Part shown: positions 35,979 through 48,081 of the stretch, in pieces
Layout of the letters: each line of letters opens with the position of its first letter
Position numbering within the stretch: position 1 is the first letter of the stretch
DNA from: Thinopyrum elongatum
Taxonomy: Eukaryota; Streptophyta; Magnoliopsida; Poales; Poaceae
Assembly: GCA_011799875.1 (NCBI GenBank)
Contig: JAAAXO010000120.1
Span: 601,209-665,208 of the forward strand
Direction of reading: 5' to 3'
Length of the DNA stretch: 64,000 bases
The notes under the pieces: model-generated
What the model saw: only the letters and a program-made list of their open reading frames with translations
Told to the model about the DNA's origin: nothing
Database searches by the model: none
Translations under genes and position numbers: made by a program

Positions 35979-36900
35979 TGATAGAGGCGAGGGTGTCCCG
36001 ATTTTTCGATGAGATGATAGCTATCGTTTTTGGTGGAGTAGACTTTGACGATCCGACTACGAACGTGCGAGGACGTCGCGCCTTAGCAATCGCTAAACCA
36101 ACTCCGAGAGGTTATTGACCACGCCAGAGCACAATCAACCTAACCACGAGGGTCTATCTCCTGCAAGCAAACGAAGAACAAGCAAGAAACTAAGATTTGC
36201 AATCTGGATATTGCGAATATAAGATGAAAGCTTTATTGATCAAGGTGGGGTTCTGTGATGTCTTGGTCTGGTCGTTGAACACAAACGAAGTACGCGAAGT
36301 TGCAGCTATGGCGAACTTTTAATCTAAACAAAACCCAAAGTCTAAACGGTGCCCTAAGGGCTGTATATATGGAGGAAGAGGAGGGGATTTCGTGGCCCTT
36401 GAAGGAGGGGTCCGAAACCAACCCTATCTCTTGTTTCCCCACACATACGGACTCTAAAAACAGCCTATACTCAAGTATTTCGAAATTACATGGGCCTGGC
36501 CCAATAATAAGGTGACGCAGCACCCATAATAGCCTCTGGACGAAATTTATGAAGTGACATCTTGTATATTTCGTCCAAGGCTTCCTGCACTCATTATGGT
36601 GGCTTCAAAGTCCTGAAATCATCACTTGTAACTCCGTTCTTGTTCCCCTTGTGCATGCCATCATCTCCATGCTTGAACTTGCTCCAAGGTTACTCTTTCT
36701 TGTCCAAGCTAGGCCCTTCATTTGTAAGCAAAACAAATGTATCCAATTTAGGCAGCATCATATTCTCATGAACTTTAGAATCATTACGAAGAAACGAAAG
36801 TACCTGATATTTTAATTGGCGTGCGCGAGCTCTAGTAATTGGTCCAGTATGTATAGAAGCAGGGGCTGTGGGTGTAACAATGGTATTGATGTCCTCATCG
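35979..36900 (-). repeat. A-family 3' LTR of the left palindrome arm (inverted)
   Basis: It starts TGATAGAGG after TAAAA and ends CCTCATCG (changed last base) at the inverted PPT. It is 922 bp. Confidence 0.93.
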
Positions 36901-39900
36901 TCCTCCCCTTCTTGAAATGAAGTCGTCCTCGACGGAAGCTCATCTTCCTCACCCAAATAAGGCTTCAGATCTGCAATGTTAAAAGTGGGACTAACCCCAA
37001 AATCTGCAGGCAGCTCAAGTTTATATGCATTATCATTTATTTTCTCTAACACCTTAAAAGGACCATCAGCACGTGGCATTAGCTTTGATTTCCGCAAATC
37101 AGGAAATCTATCCTTACGCAAATGTAACCAAACAAGATCTCCAGGTGCAAACACAACATGTTTTCTACCCTTATCTCCAACAAGTTTATATTTAGCATTC
37201 ATACGCTCAATGTTCTCCTTAGTTAACTCATGCATTTTTAAGATCAATTCAGCACGTTGTTTAGCATCAAAATTAACCTTCTCCGAAGATGGAAGAGGCA
37301 ACAAATCAATTGGTGCACGAGGAAGGAAACCATACACAATTTCAAAAGGACACATCTTAGTAGTAGAATGCAATGAACGATTATAAGCAAATTCAATATG
37401 AGGCAAGCATTCTTCCCACATTTTCTTGTTATTCTTCAAAACAGCCCTAAGCATAGTAGACAATGTTCTATTGACTACTTCAGTTTGTCCATCAGTTTGG
37501 GGGTGACATGTAGTACTAAAAAGCAGTTTAGTCCCCAACTTAGCCCATAAACATCTCCAAAAGTGGCTAAGAAATTTAGTATCACGATCTGAAACAATAG
37601 TATTTGGCACACCATGCAAGCGTATAATTTCACGAAAGAACAAATCAGCAACATTAACAGCATCATCGCTTTTATGACATGGCACTTCCCAAGGTTACCA
37701 AACAAACGTGCATCACGTAAAGCAATAAAAACAGCACGTAAATGTTCCAAATGTTCCTCCAAAGATCTGCTATAAATCAGTATATCATCAAAATAGACTA
37801 CCACAAATCGTCCAATGAAAGCACGTAAAACTTCGTTCATTAATCTCATGAAAGTACTAGGTGCATTAGTTAACCCAAAAGGCATGACTAACCACTCATA
37901 TAATCCAAACTTTGTTTTAAATGCTGTTTTCCATTCATCCCCCAATTTCATACGAATTTGATGGTATCCACTACGCAAATCAACTTTGGAGAATATTGTA
38001 GAGCCACTCAATTCATCAAGCATATCATCTAGTCTAGGAATAGGATGACGATAACGAATAGTAATATTATTAATGCCTCTACAATCAACACACATACGCG
38101 ATGTACCATCCTTTTTCGGCACTAGAATAATAGGAACAGCACAAGGACTAAGGGATTCGCGTATATAACCTTTGTCGAGCAACTCCTGTACTTGACGCAT
38201 AATCTCCTTCGTCTCCTCTGGATTGGTACGGTATGGCGCACGGTTTGGCAACGAAGCACCGGGAATTAAGTCAATCTGATGCTCAATCCCGCGAATAGGT
38301 GGTAATCCCGGTGGCACGTCTTGTGGAAAGACGTCAGCGAACTCCTGCAAAATGTTAGTGACCGCAGGAGGCAAAGAGGAAGGCACGTCCTCGAATGAAA
38401 ATAACGCCTCTTTGCACACAAATGCATAGCAAACAGAATTGCTGAAATCTAGATCATCAATATCTGATTTGGTGGCAAGTAAGCATGCACTTTTCAATTT
38501 AATTTCAGAAGCAACACTAGATGGTTTATTATTAGGCTTCATTTGTTGCTCAAATTCTTTTGCCACAATCTGATTTTCACTCTTATTTTTCTCCTGTTTT
38601 GCTTTACTAGCTCTATTAATATCATCTTTCAAAATAGAATCAGGAGTCATAGGAAGCAAAGTAATATGTTTATCCTTATGAACAAGAGTATACTGATTGT
38701 TTCTACCATGGTGTACAGAATTTTTATCAAATTGCCATGGTCTACCAAGTAATAATGAACATGCTTGCATGGGTACCACATCACAATCAACATAATCAGC
38801 ATATGTAGAGATACTAAAATGCACACGAACAGTACGTGTTACCTTAACCTTGCCGCTGTTGTTGAACCATTGGATATAGTAAGGATGTGGATGTGGTCTT
38901 GTGGTGAGAGATAGCTTCTCCACCATCTCCATGCTAGCCAAGTTGTTGCAGCTCCCTCCATCTATGATGACGCGAACATAACGTTCCTTCACAACTCCCT
39001 TTGTATGGAACAAATTATGCCTCTGATTTTGCTCAGCTTGTGTGACCTGCACACTCAAAACACGTTGAGCAACTAAACATTCATACCTGTCAGCGTCTTC
39101 AGGAGCCATGCATTGCGTCTCATGATCAGAATCATCTCCACCGTGTTCTTCACTTGTAATAAGAGCCAAAGTCTCCGCATCATAGTCACTAGCGGACTCA
39201 TACCCACCATCCTCAGTAGCAATCATAACACGCGGAGATTGGCATTCTCTCGCATAATGACCTCTTCCCTTACAACGACGACAAATAATATCATGTGTGT
39301 GCCCTGTTGATGCCATAGATGAAGAAGAGCTCTGGGCAGGCCCAGAAGGTGTACTCTTGGCAGATGGTGGTGGTGGTGCCTGTTTTCTTGTATCTCGATT
39401 GGAATTGGCGGCTGAAGTCAGTGGTGCCGCAGTAGGACGTGTGGGAGTAGAGGAGGCACGCGGTGTCCATGATGAACATCGACCTGCAGAAAAATTAGTT
39501 CGCGCCAATGCCTGTCGATCCTGCACTTCACGTTCAGCTTTACAAGCAAGATGGAATAAACGAGTGATATTATTATACTCCTTATACTCTAGAATGGTCT
39601 GAATCTCTCTATTTAATCCACCCATGAAACGTGCAAGCATAGCTTCATTCTCCTCAACAATACCACATCTAATCATGCCAGTTTGTAATTCCTGATAATA
39701 TTCTTCTACAGAATTTTTTCCTTGTCTTAAGCGCTGCAATTTTTGAAGTAATTCACGTTGATAATATGGTGGAACCCAACGAGTACGCATAGCAGTTTTC
39801 AAAGCAGCCCACGTAGCTGGAATAGGATATAATCTACAATGTTCAGACCACCATACACATGCAAAACTAGTGAAAGCACAAACAGCAGCAGCAACACGTC

Positions 39901-40540
39901 GTTCCTCGGGATATTGTAAACATGTAAAACGTTGTTCAGTTTCTAACTCCCAAGTAAGATATATATCAGGAACATATCTACCCTCGAATGGTGGAATATT
40001 CAATTTTAATTTAGGAAGATGGTCATGATCTCGTACCTGAACTGGTGGTGCAGGCCTACCATTTCGATTATTTGCATGTGGACGACCTGGTGCTGGTGGT
40101 TGCACGTAGTTATGATTTTGATCAACCTCATCCTCATAATCGCCCGCGTAATCATCCTCCTCCTCGGCACCAGCAGCAGCAGGAGCAGGAGCCAAAGAAG
40201 CATCAACAGTAGGTACAGCAGCACCAGAAGTTTGGCCATCCTCAAGAGGAACACGCTTCGCTCGTCCGAACTGATTTGGAAGGGGGCGTTGTTGTTGTCG
40301 TTGCAGAGGTGCGACAGGTGCAGCCGGTGGTGGTTGGGGAAGACGCGTGAGCAATTCATTAAACTTGTTATCCAGCTTTGTCTCGAACGACTTCTCCATG
40401 CCATCTATCTTCTCCATGGCCTCTTCAAATCTGTTTAGCACATCTCCCACCTGGCCACTCATCATTTGCTGAAATTTATCATGCAACTCCTTGTGCGTCA
40501 TGTTCTCCCAGTCAATCTCGTCGACTTGTGATCCTGCCAT
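36690..40540 (-). pseudogene. gag-pol: A-family gag-pol, left palindrome arm, with 1,177-bp deletion
   Basis: The ATG at 40540 opens Gag (coiled coil, Gag core, CCHC), protease and RT through GNLGKC. At 37682/37683 the sequence jumps to the integrase core. The missing 1,177 bp contain RNase H, the integrase zinc region and the first catalytic Asp, and the jump shifts the frame. The integrase C-part is open in its own frame but ends at an early TAA (36690-36692). The element could make Gag, protease and most of RT, but no integrase. The His in MTHKEL and Val in QVDEI distinguish it from the other arm. Confidence 0.93.
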
Positions 40541-40645
40541 GGTTAGCAGCAATAGAAACACACAAGAATATGATCCTACAGACTACTAGAAAGTGGTGGT
40601 GGTGTGGTGTGGTGTCACAAATCCGTCAAGCAAATCTCAAATTCT
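40541..40645 (-). other. Leader remnant, left arm
   Basis: The last ~105 bases of the leader before gag, with the CACCACACC repeat. It is cut at the palindrome turn. Confidence 0.85.
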
Positions 40646-40661
40646 TGTGTGTAAACTGTTT
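40646..40661. other. Spacer of palindrome 2
   Basis: Sixteen bases (TGTGTGTAAACTGTTT) that do not continue either arm. They look like filler at a joined break. Confidence 0.85.
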
Positions 40662-40766
40662 AGAATTTGAGATTTGCTTGACGGATTTGTGACACCACAC
40701 CACACCACCACTACTTTCTAGTAGTCTGTAGGATCATATTCTTGTGTGTTTCTATTGCTGCTAACC
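40662..40766 (+). other. Leader remnant, right arm
   Basis: Mirror copy of 40541-40645, leading into the gag ATG. Confidence 0.85.
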
Positions 40767-43700
40767 ATGGCAGGATCACAAGCCGACGAGATTGACTGGG
40801 AGAACATGACGAACAAGGAGTTGCATGATAAATTTCAGCAAATGATGAGTGGCCAGGTGGGAGATGTGCTAAACAGATTTGAAGAGGCCATGGAGAAGAT
40901 AGATGGCATGGAGAAGTCGTTCGAGACAAAGCTGGATAACAAGTTTAATGAATTGCTCACGCGTCTTCCCCAACCACCACCGGCTGCACCTGTCGCACCT
41001 CTGCAACGACAACAACAACGCCCCCTTCCAAATCAGTTCGGACGAGCGAAGCGTGTTCCTCTTGAGGATGGCCAAACTTCTGGTGCTGCCGTACCTACTG
41101 TTGATGCTTCTTTGGCTCCTGCTCCTGCTGCTGCTGGTGCCGAGGAGGAGGATGATTACGCGGGCGATTATGAGGATGAGGTTGATCAAAATCATAACTA
41201 CGTGCAACCACCAGCACCAGGTCGTCCACATGCAAATAATCGCAATGGTCGGCCCGCACCACCACTTCAGGTACGAGATCATGACCATCTTCCTAAATTA
41301 AAATTGAATATTCCACCATTCGAGGGTAGATATGTTCCTGATATATATCTTACTTGGGAGTTAGAAACTGAACAACGTTTTACATGTTTACAATATCCCG
41401 AGGAACGACGTGTTGCTGCTGCTGTTTGTGCTTTCACTAGTTTTGCATGTGTATGGTGGTCTGAACATTGTAGATTATATCCTATTCCAGCTACGTGGGC
41501 TGCTTTGAAAACTGCTATGCGTACTCGTTGGGTTCCACCATATTATCAACGTGAATTACTTCAAAAATTGCAGCGCTTAAGACAAGGAAAAAATTCTGTA
41601 GAAGAATATTATCAGGAATTACAAACTGGCATGATTAGATGTGGTATTGTTGAGGAGAATGAAGCTATGCTTGCACGTTTCATGGGTGGATTAAATAGAG
41701 AGATTCAGACCATTCTAGAGTATAAGGAGTATAATAATATCACTCGTTTATTCCATCTTGCTTGTAAAGCTGAACGTGAAGTGCAGGATCGACAGGCATT
41801 GGCGCGAACTAATTTTTCTGCAGGTCGATGTTCATCATGGACACCGCGTGCCTCCTCTACTCCCACACGTCCTACTGCGGCACCACTGACTTCAGCCGCC
41901 AATTCCAATCGAGATACAAGAAAACAGGCACCACCACCACCATCTGCCAAGAGTACACCTTCTGGGCCTGCCCAGAGCTCTTCTTCATCTATGGCATCAA
42001 CAGGGCACACACATGATATTATTTGTCGTCGTTGTAAGGGAAGAGGTCATTATGCGAGAGAATGCCAATCTCCGCGTGTTATGATTGCTACTGAGGATGG
42101 TGGGTATGAGTCCGCTAGTGACTATGATGCGGAGACTTTGGCTCTTATTACAAGTGAAGAACACGGTGGAGATGATTCTGATCATGAGACGCAATGCATG
42201 GCTCCTGAAGACGCTGACAGGTATGAATGTTTAGTTGCTCAACGTGTTTTGAGTGTGCAGGTCACACAAGCTGAGCAAAATCAGAGGCATAATTTGTTCC
42301 ATACAAAGGGAGTTGTGAAGGAACGTTATGTTCGCGTCATCATAGATGGAGGGAGCTGCAACAACTTGGCTAGCATGGAGATGGTGGAGAAGCTATCTCT
42401 CACCACAAGACCACATCCACATCCTTACTATATCCAATGGTTCAACAACAGCGGCAAGGTTAAGGTAACACGTACTGTTCGTGTGCATTTTAGTATCTCT
42501 ACATATGCTGATTATGTTGATTGTGATGTGGTACCCATGCAAGCATGTTCATTATTACTTGGTAGACCATGGCAATTTGATAAAAATTCTGTACACCATG
42601 GTAGAAACAATCAGTATACTCTTGTTCATAAGGATAAACATATTACTTTGCTTCCTATGACTCCTGATTCTATTTTGAAAGATGATATTAATAGAGCTAG
42701 TAAAGCAAAACAGGAGAAAAATAAGAGTGAAAATCAGATTGTGGCAAAAGAATTTGAGCAACAAATGAAGCCTAATAATAAACCATCTAGTGTTGCTTCT
42801 GAAATTAAATTGAAAAGTGCATGCTTACTTGCCACCAAATCAGATATTGATGATCTAGATTTCAGCAATTCTGTTTGCTATGCATTTGTGTGCAAAGAGG
42901 CGTTATTTTCATTCGAGGACGTGCCTTCCTCTTTGCCTCCTGCGGTCACTAACATTTTGCAGGAGTTCGCTGACGTCTTTCCACAAGACGTGCCACCGGG
43001 ATTACCACCTATTCGCGGGATTGAGCATCAGATTGACTTAATTCCCGGTGCTTCGTTGCCAAACCGTGCGCCATACCGTACCAATCCAGAGGAGACGAAG
43101 GAGATTATGCGTCAAGTACAGGAGTTGCTCGACAAAGGTTATATACGCGAATCCCTTAGTCCTTGTGCTGTTCCTATTATTCTAGTGCCGAAAAAGGATG
43201 GTACATCGCGTATGTGTGTTGATTGTAGAGGCATTAATAATATTACTATTCGTTATCGTCATCCTATTCCTAGACTAGATGATATGCTTGATGAATTGAG
43301 TGGCTCTACAATATTCTCCAAAGTTGATTTGCGTAGTGGATACCATCAAATTCGTATGAAATTGGGGGATGAATGGAAAACAGCATTTAAAACAAAGTTT
43401 GGATTATATGAGTGGTTAGTCATGCCTTTTGGGTTAACTAATGCACCTAGTACTTTCATGAGATTAATGAACGAAGTTTTACGTGCTTTCATTGGACGAT
43501 TTGTGGTAGTCTATTTTGATGATATACTGATTTATAGCAGATCTTTGGAGGAACATTTGGAACATTTACGTGCTGTTTTTATTGCTTTACGTGATGCACG
43601 TTTGTTTGGTAACCTTGGGAAGTGCCATGTCATAAAAGCGATGATGCTGTTAATGTTGCTGATTTGTTCTTTCGTGAAATTATACGCTTGCATGGTGTGC

Positions 43701-44617
43701 CAAATACTATTGTTTCAGATCGTGATACTAAATTTCTTAGCCACTTTTGGAGATGTTTATGGGCTAAGTTGGGGACTAAACTGCTTTTTAGTACTACATG
43801 TCACCCCCAAACTGATGGACAAACTGAAGTAGTCAATAGAACATTGTCTACTATGCTTAGGGCTGTTTTGAAGAATAACAAGAAAATGTGGGAAGAATGC
43901 TTGCCTCATATTGAATTTGCTTATAATCGTTCATTGCATTCTACTACTAAGATGTGTCCTTTTGAAATTGTGTATGGTTTCCTTCCTCGTGCACCAATTG
44001 ATTTGTTGCCTCTTCCATCTTCGGAGAAGGTTAATTTTGATGCTAAACAACGTGCTGAATTGATCTTAAAAATGCATGAGTTAACTAAGGAGAACATTGA
44101 GCGTATGAATGCTAAATATAAACTTGTTGGAGATAAGGGTAGAAAACATGTTGTGTTTGCACCTGGAGATCTTGTTTGGTTACATTTGCGTAAGGATAGA
44201 TTTCCTGATTTGCGGAAATCAAAGCTAATGCCACGTGCTGATGGTCCTTTTAAGGTGTTAGAGAAAATAAATGATAATGCATATAAACTTGAGCTGCCTG
44301 CAGATTTTGGGGTTAGTCCCACTTTTAACATTGCAGATCTGAAGCCTTATTTGGGTGAGGAAGATGAGCTTCCGTCGAGGACGACTTCATTTCAAGAAGG
44401 GGAGGACGATGAGGACATCAATACCATTGTTACACCCACAGCCCCTGCTTCTATACATACTGGACCAATTACTAGAGCTCGCGCACGCCAATTAAAATAT
44501 CAGGTACTTTCGTTTCTTCGTAATGATTCTAAAGTTCATGAGAATATGATGCTGCCTAAATTGGATACATTTGTTTTGCTTACAAATGAAGGGCCTAGCT
44601 TGGACAAGAAAGAGTAA
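40767..44617 (+). pseudogene. gag-pol: A-family gag-pol, right palindrome arm, with the same 1,177-bp deletion
   Basis: Gag from 40767: coiled coil ~18-66, acidic linker, Gag core ~180-345, CCHC (Cys420, Cys423, His428, Cys433), protease DGG ~527-529, RT YFDD. The deletion junction lies at 43624/43625 and shifts the frame. The integrase part 43625-44617 ends at a premature TAA; other copies read ~30 codons further. All these defects match the left arm, so they predate the duplication. The right arm keeps the family residues QADEI and MTNKEL, so those changes in the left arm came later. Confidence 0.93.
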
Positions 44618-45328
44618 CCTTGGAGCAAGTTCAAGCATGGAGATGATGGCATGCACAAGGGGAACAAGAACGGAGTTACAAGTGATGATTTCAGGACTTT
44701 GAAGCCACCATAATGAGTGCAGGAAGCCTTGGACGAAATATACAAGATGTCACTTCATAAATTTCGTCCAGAGGCTATTATGGGTGCTGCGTCACCTTAT
44801 TATTGGGCCAGGCCCATGTAATTTCGAAATACTTGAGTATAGGCTGTTTTTAGAGTCCGTATGTGTGGGGAAACAAGAGATAGGGTTGGTTTCGGACCCC
44901 TCCTTCAAGGGCCACGAAATCCCCTCCTCTTCCTCCATATATACAGCCCTTAGGGCACCGTTTAGACTTTGGGTTTTGTTTAGATTAAAAGTTCGCCATA
45001 GCTGCAACTTCGCGTACTTCGTTTGTGTTCAACGACCAGACCAAGACGTCACAGAACCCCACCTTGATCAATAAAGCTTTCATCTTATATTCCCAATATC
45101 CAGATTGCAAATCTTAGTTTCTTGCTTGTTCTTCGTTTGCTTGCAGGAGATAGACCCTCGTGGTCAGGTTGATTGTGCTCCGGCGTGGTCAATAACCTCT
45201 CAGAGTTGGTTTAGCGATTGCTAAGGCGCGACGTCCTCGCACATTCGTAGTCGGATCGTCAAAGTCTACTCCACCAAAAACGATAGCTATCATCTCATCG
45301 AAAGATCGGGACACCCTCGCCTCTATTA
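44407..45328 (+). repeat. A-family LTR shared by two units (3' LTR of right arm, 5' LTR of next gag)
   Basis: PPT on the left and PBS on the right, so it serves as 3' LTR and as 5' LTR in a head-to-tail pair. The first base is changed (CGATGAGG), as in the left arm. The end reads CTCTATTA instead of CTCTATCA. Confidence 0.92.
44938..44943 (+). promoter_or_regulatory. A LTR TATA box
   Basis: TATATA after TTCCTCCA, about 130 bases before AATAAA (45070-45075). It is conserved in almost all A LTRs here, for example near 60974 and 61746. Confidence 0.55.
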
Positions 45329-46469
45329 AGTGGTATCAGATTCCCAGGTTGCTCGGTGAGATTTACAGTTTTTCGTAGTTTAGATCGAGTCTGTTCTTCA
45401 TACCTACAGTCCAGGAAAAAGCCAAAAAAAAATTTAGGGTTAGTTCATCATATCCGAACCAATCTGAGCCTTTGCATAATCTTTTTAGGGTTTTTGCTTT
45501 GTTGAATTTGCGGTTGCATCGTCGTGTCAAGTTGCTGGTCTTAGCGTCTAGTTCTTTAGAGTTTCGAGTTCTGTTCACAAGTTGTCACGCCGCCGCCGCA
45601 CCATCATCATCGCCCCTACCATATACCACCACAGCTTATCTGCTATCTCTCTGAGTCCATATACCACCACCGATCCGAGTCCATATACCACCACCGATCC
45701 GAGTCCATATACCACCACCAATCCGAGCCCACATATACTACCGTCATATACCATCACCAGTCCGAGTTCCACCAGATTCATCTCTGCCACCAGTCCTAGT
45801 CCGAGTCCAGTATTTATTCCTTTATTTTAGAGTTCCAGATCACGCGATACAATGAGTCGTGAACAAGTCGGATTCGCCAATTTTCGTGCTACCCGCAGAA
45901 GAAAAATAGTTCCAGTTTCAAAAAAAAAAAAAACTAAGTCTGGAAAATTCTGGCTAGGCAGTTTTTAGACCATTTGTAGACTTTTTCAAAAAAAATTTGT
46001 TGCGGAGCAAAAAAAAAAGAAGAGGAAAAAAAAGTGCAAAAAAAAAAAGAAAAAAAATTCAGAGTGTGCTCCTCCCTTGTTTACGTGCAGCGCCGTGATT
46101 TTTGTTAGTGTTCTAGGCTTGCGTCTCTAGCACGGTCTAGCCTAGGACCAGCACAGTACCGTCGTTGAGAGTTTATTCAACATTGCATCTCTGAATTGAT
46201 TATTGCTGACCCTTTTTGCTACCATATCATAAGCCTTCCCAGCTCCACATACATCTACATCGTGTGTTTGACACCACCTGGCAATTGCTCTGTCCAAGCT
46301 CTGAGAGTTTTGACTACAAAGGTTGCCGATCACCACCTGCTGCTGGGTAAGAACTGGTAAGAATTTGAGATTTGCTTGACGGATTTGTGACACCACACCA
46401 CACCACACCACCACCACTTTCTAGTAGTCTGTAGGATCATATTCTTGTGTGTTTCTATTGCTGCTAACC
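45329..46469 (+). other. A-family 5' leader (full length, 1.14 kb)
   Basis: PBS TGGTATCAGA at 45331-45340, 24-bp minisatellite, A-rich tract (45919-46060) and CACCA repeats close to the ATG. No gene is seen in it. Confidence 0.88.
45657..45728 (+). repeat. 24-bp minisatellite, three units, in the leader
   Basis: Units start CCATATACCACCACC and end GATCCGAGT or AATCCGAGC. Other leaders have three (5193-5264), two (53619-53666; 62465-62512) or one (55932-55955) copies. Confidence 0.9.
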
Positions 46470-47159
46470 ATGGCAGGATCACAAGCCGACGAGATTGACT
46501 GGGAGAACATGACGAACAAGGAGTTGCATGATAAATTTCAGCAAATGATGAGTGGCCAGGTGGGAGATGTGCTAAACAGATTTGAAGAGGCCATGGAGAA
46601 GATAGATGGCATGGAGAAGTCGTTCGAGACAAAGCTGGATAACAAGTTTAATGAATTGCTCACGCGTCTTCCCCAACCACCACCGGCTGCACCTGTCTCA
46701 CCTCTGCAACGACAACAACAACGCCCCCTTCCAAATCAGTTCGGACGAGCGAAGCGTGTTCCTCTTGAGGATGGCCAAACTTCTGGTGCTGCTGTACCTA
46801 CTGTTGATGCTTCTTTGGCTCCTGCTCCTGCTGCTGCTGGTGCCGAGGAGGAGGACGATTACGCGGGCGATTATGAGGATGAGGTTGATCAAAATCATAA
46901 CTACGTGCAACCACCAGCACCAGGTCGTCCACATGCAAATAATCGCAGTGGTAGGCCTGCACCACCACTTCAGGTACGAGATCATGACCATCTTCCTAAA
47001 TTAAAATTGAATATTCCACCATTCGAGGGTAGATATGTTCCTGATATATATCTTACTTGGGAGTTAGAAACTGAACAACGTTTTACATGTTTACAATATC
47101 CCGAGGAACGACGTGTTGCTGCTGCTGTTTGTGCTTTCACTAGTTTTGCATGTGTATGG
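46470..47159 (+). pseudogene. gag: A-family gag N-terminal fragment (230 codons)
   Basis: Open from the ATG through the coiled coil and acidic linker to the start of the Gag core (SFACVW). An inverted LTR then interrupts it at TATGG. With its own LTR, PBS and leader upstream, it is the 5' end of an element joined directly to the palindrome's right arm. Confidence 0.92.
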
Positions 47160-48081
47160 TGATAGAGGCGAGGGTGTCCCGATCTTTCGATGAGATGATA
47201 GCTATCGTTTTTGGTGGAGTAGACTTTGACGATCCGACTACGAACGTGCGAGGACGTCGCGCCTTAGCAATCGCTAAACCAACTCCGAGAGGTTATTGAC
47301 CACGCCGGAGCACAATCAACCTGACCATGAGGGTCTATCTCCTGCAAGCAAACGAAGAACAAGCAAGAAACTAAGATTTGCAATCTGGATATTGCGAATA
47401 TAAGATGAAAGCTTTATTGATCAAGGTGGGGTTCTGTGACGTCTTGGTCTGGTCGTTGAACACAAACGAAGTACGCGAAGTTGCAGCTATGGCGAACTTT
47501 TAACTAAACAAATCCCAAAGTCTAAACGGTGCCCTAAGGGCTGTATATATGGAGGAAGAGGGGGGGATTTCGTGGCCCTTGAAGGAGGGGTCCGAAACCA
47601 ACCCTATCTCTTGTTTCCCCACACATACGGACTCTAAAAATTAGCCTATACTCAAGTATTTCGAAATTACATGGGCCTGGCCCAATAATAAGGTGACGCA
47701 GCACCTATAATAGCCTCTGGACGAAATTTATGAAGTGGCATCTTGTATATTTCGTCCAAGGCTTCCTGCACTCCTTATGGTGGCTTCAAAGTCCTGAAAT
47801 CATCACTTGTAACTCCGTTCTTGTTCCCCTTGCGCATGCCATCATCTCCATGCTTGAACTTGCTCCAAGGTTCCTCTTTCTTGTCCAAGCTAGGCCCTTC
47901 ATTTGTAAGCAAAACAAATGTATCCAATTTAGGCAGCATCATATTCTCATGAACTTTAGAATCATTACCAAGAAACGAAAGTACCTGATAATTTAATTGG
48001 CGTGCGCGAGCTCTAGTAATTGGTCCAGTATGTATAGAAGCAGGGGCTGTGGGTGTAACAATGGTATTGATGTCCTCATCA
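47160..48081 (-). repeat. E3 3' LTR
   Basis: 922 bp, TGATAGAGG to CCTCATCA, followed by the inverted PPT. Confidence 0.93.

Larger units (their letters stand above)
35979..45328. repeat. Palindrome 2: 4,667-bp inverted arms, 16-bp spacer
   Basis: Arms 35979-40645 and 40662-45328 are symmetric about 40653.5 without any length difference. They share private variants: an identical 1,177-bp deletion, the same changed LTR first base (T to C at 44407), Ser to Tyr before the protease, Glu to Ala and Tyr to Cys near the knuckle, and the same premature stop. They differ by roughly 15 substitutions seen by eye. Both arms end exactly at the U5 end of an LTR. Confidence 0.93.

Noticed and set aside
40869..41288. 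Leu/Ile-rich frames antisense to gag that look like membrane proteins
   Set aside because: They are antisense or shifted shadows of the Gln/Pro/Asp-rich Gag linker and follow its codon composition.
44784..45074. A ~96-codon frame repeated many times in LTRs (starting MLRHLIIGPGP) and antisense 69-71-codon frames
   Set aside because: They recur because the LTR recurs. They overlap TATA and poly(A) signals, lack family support, and are shifted or cut in several copies.
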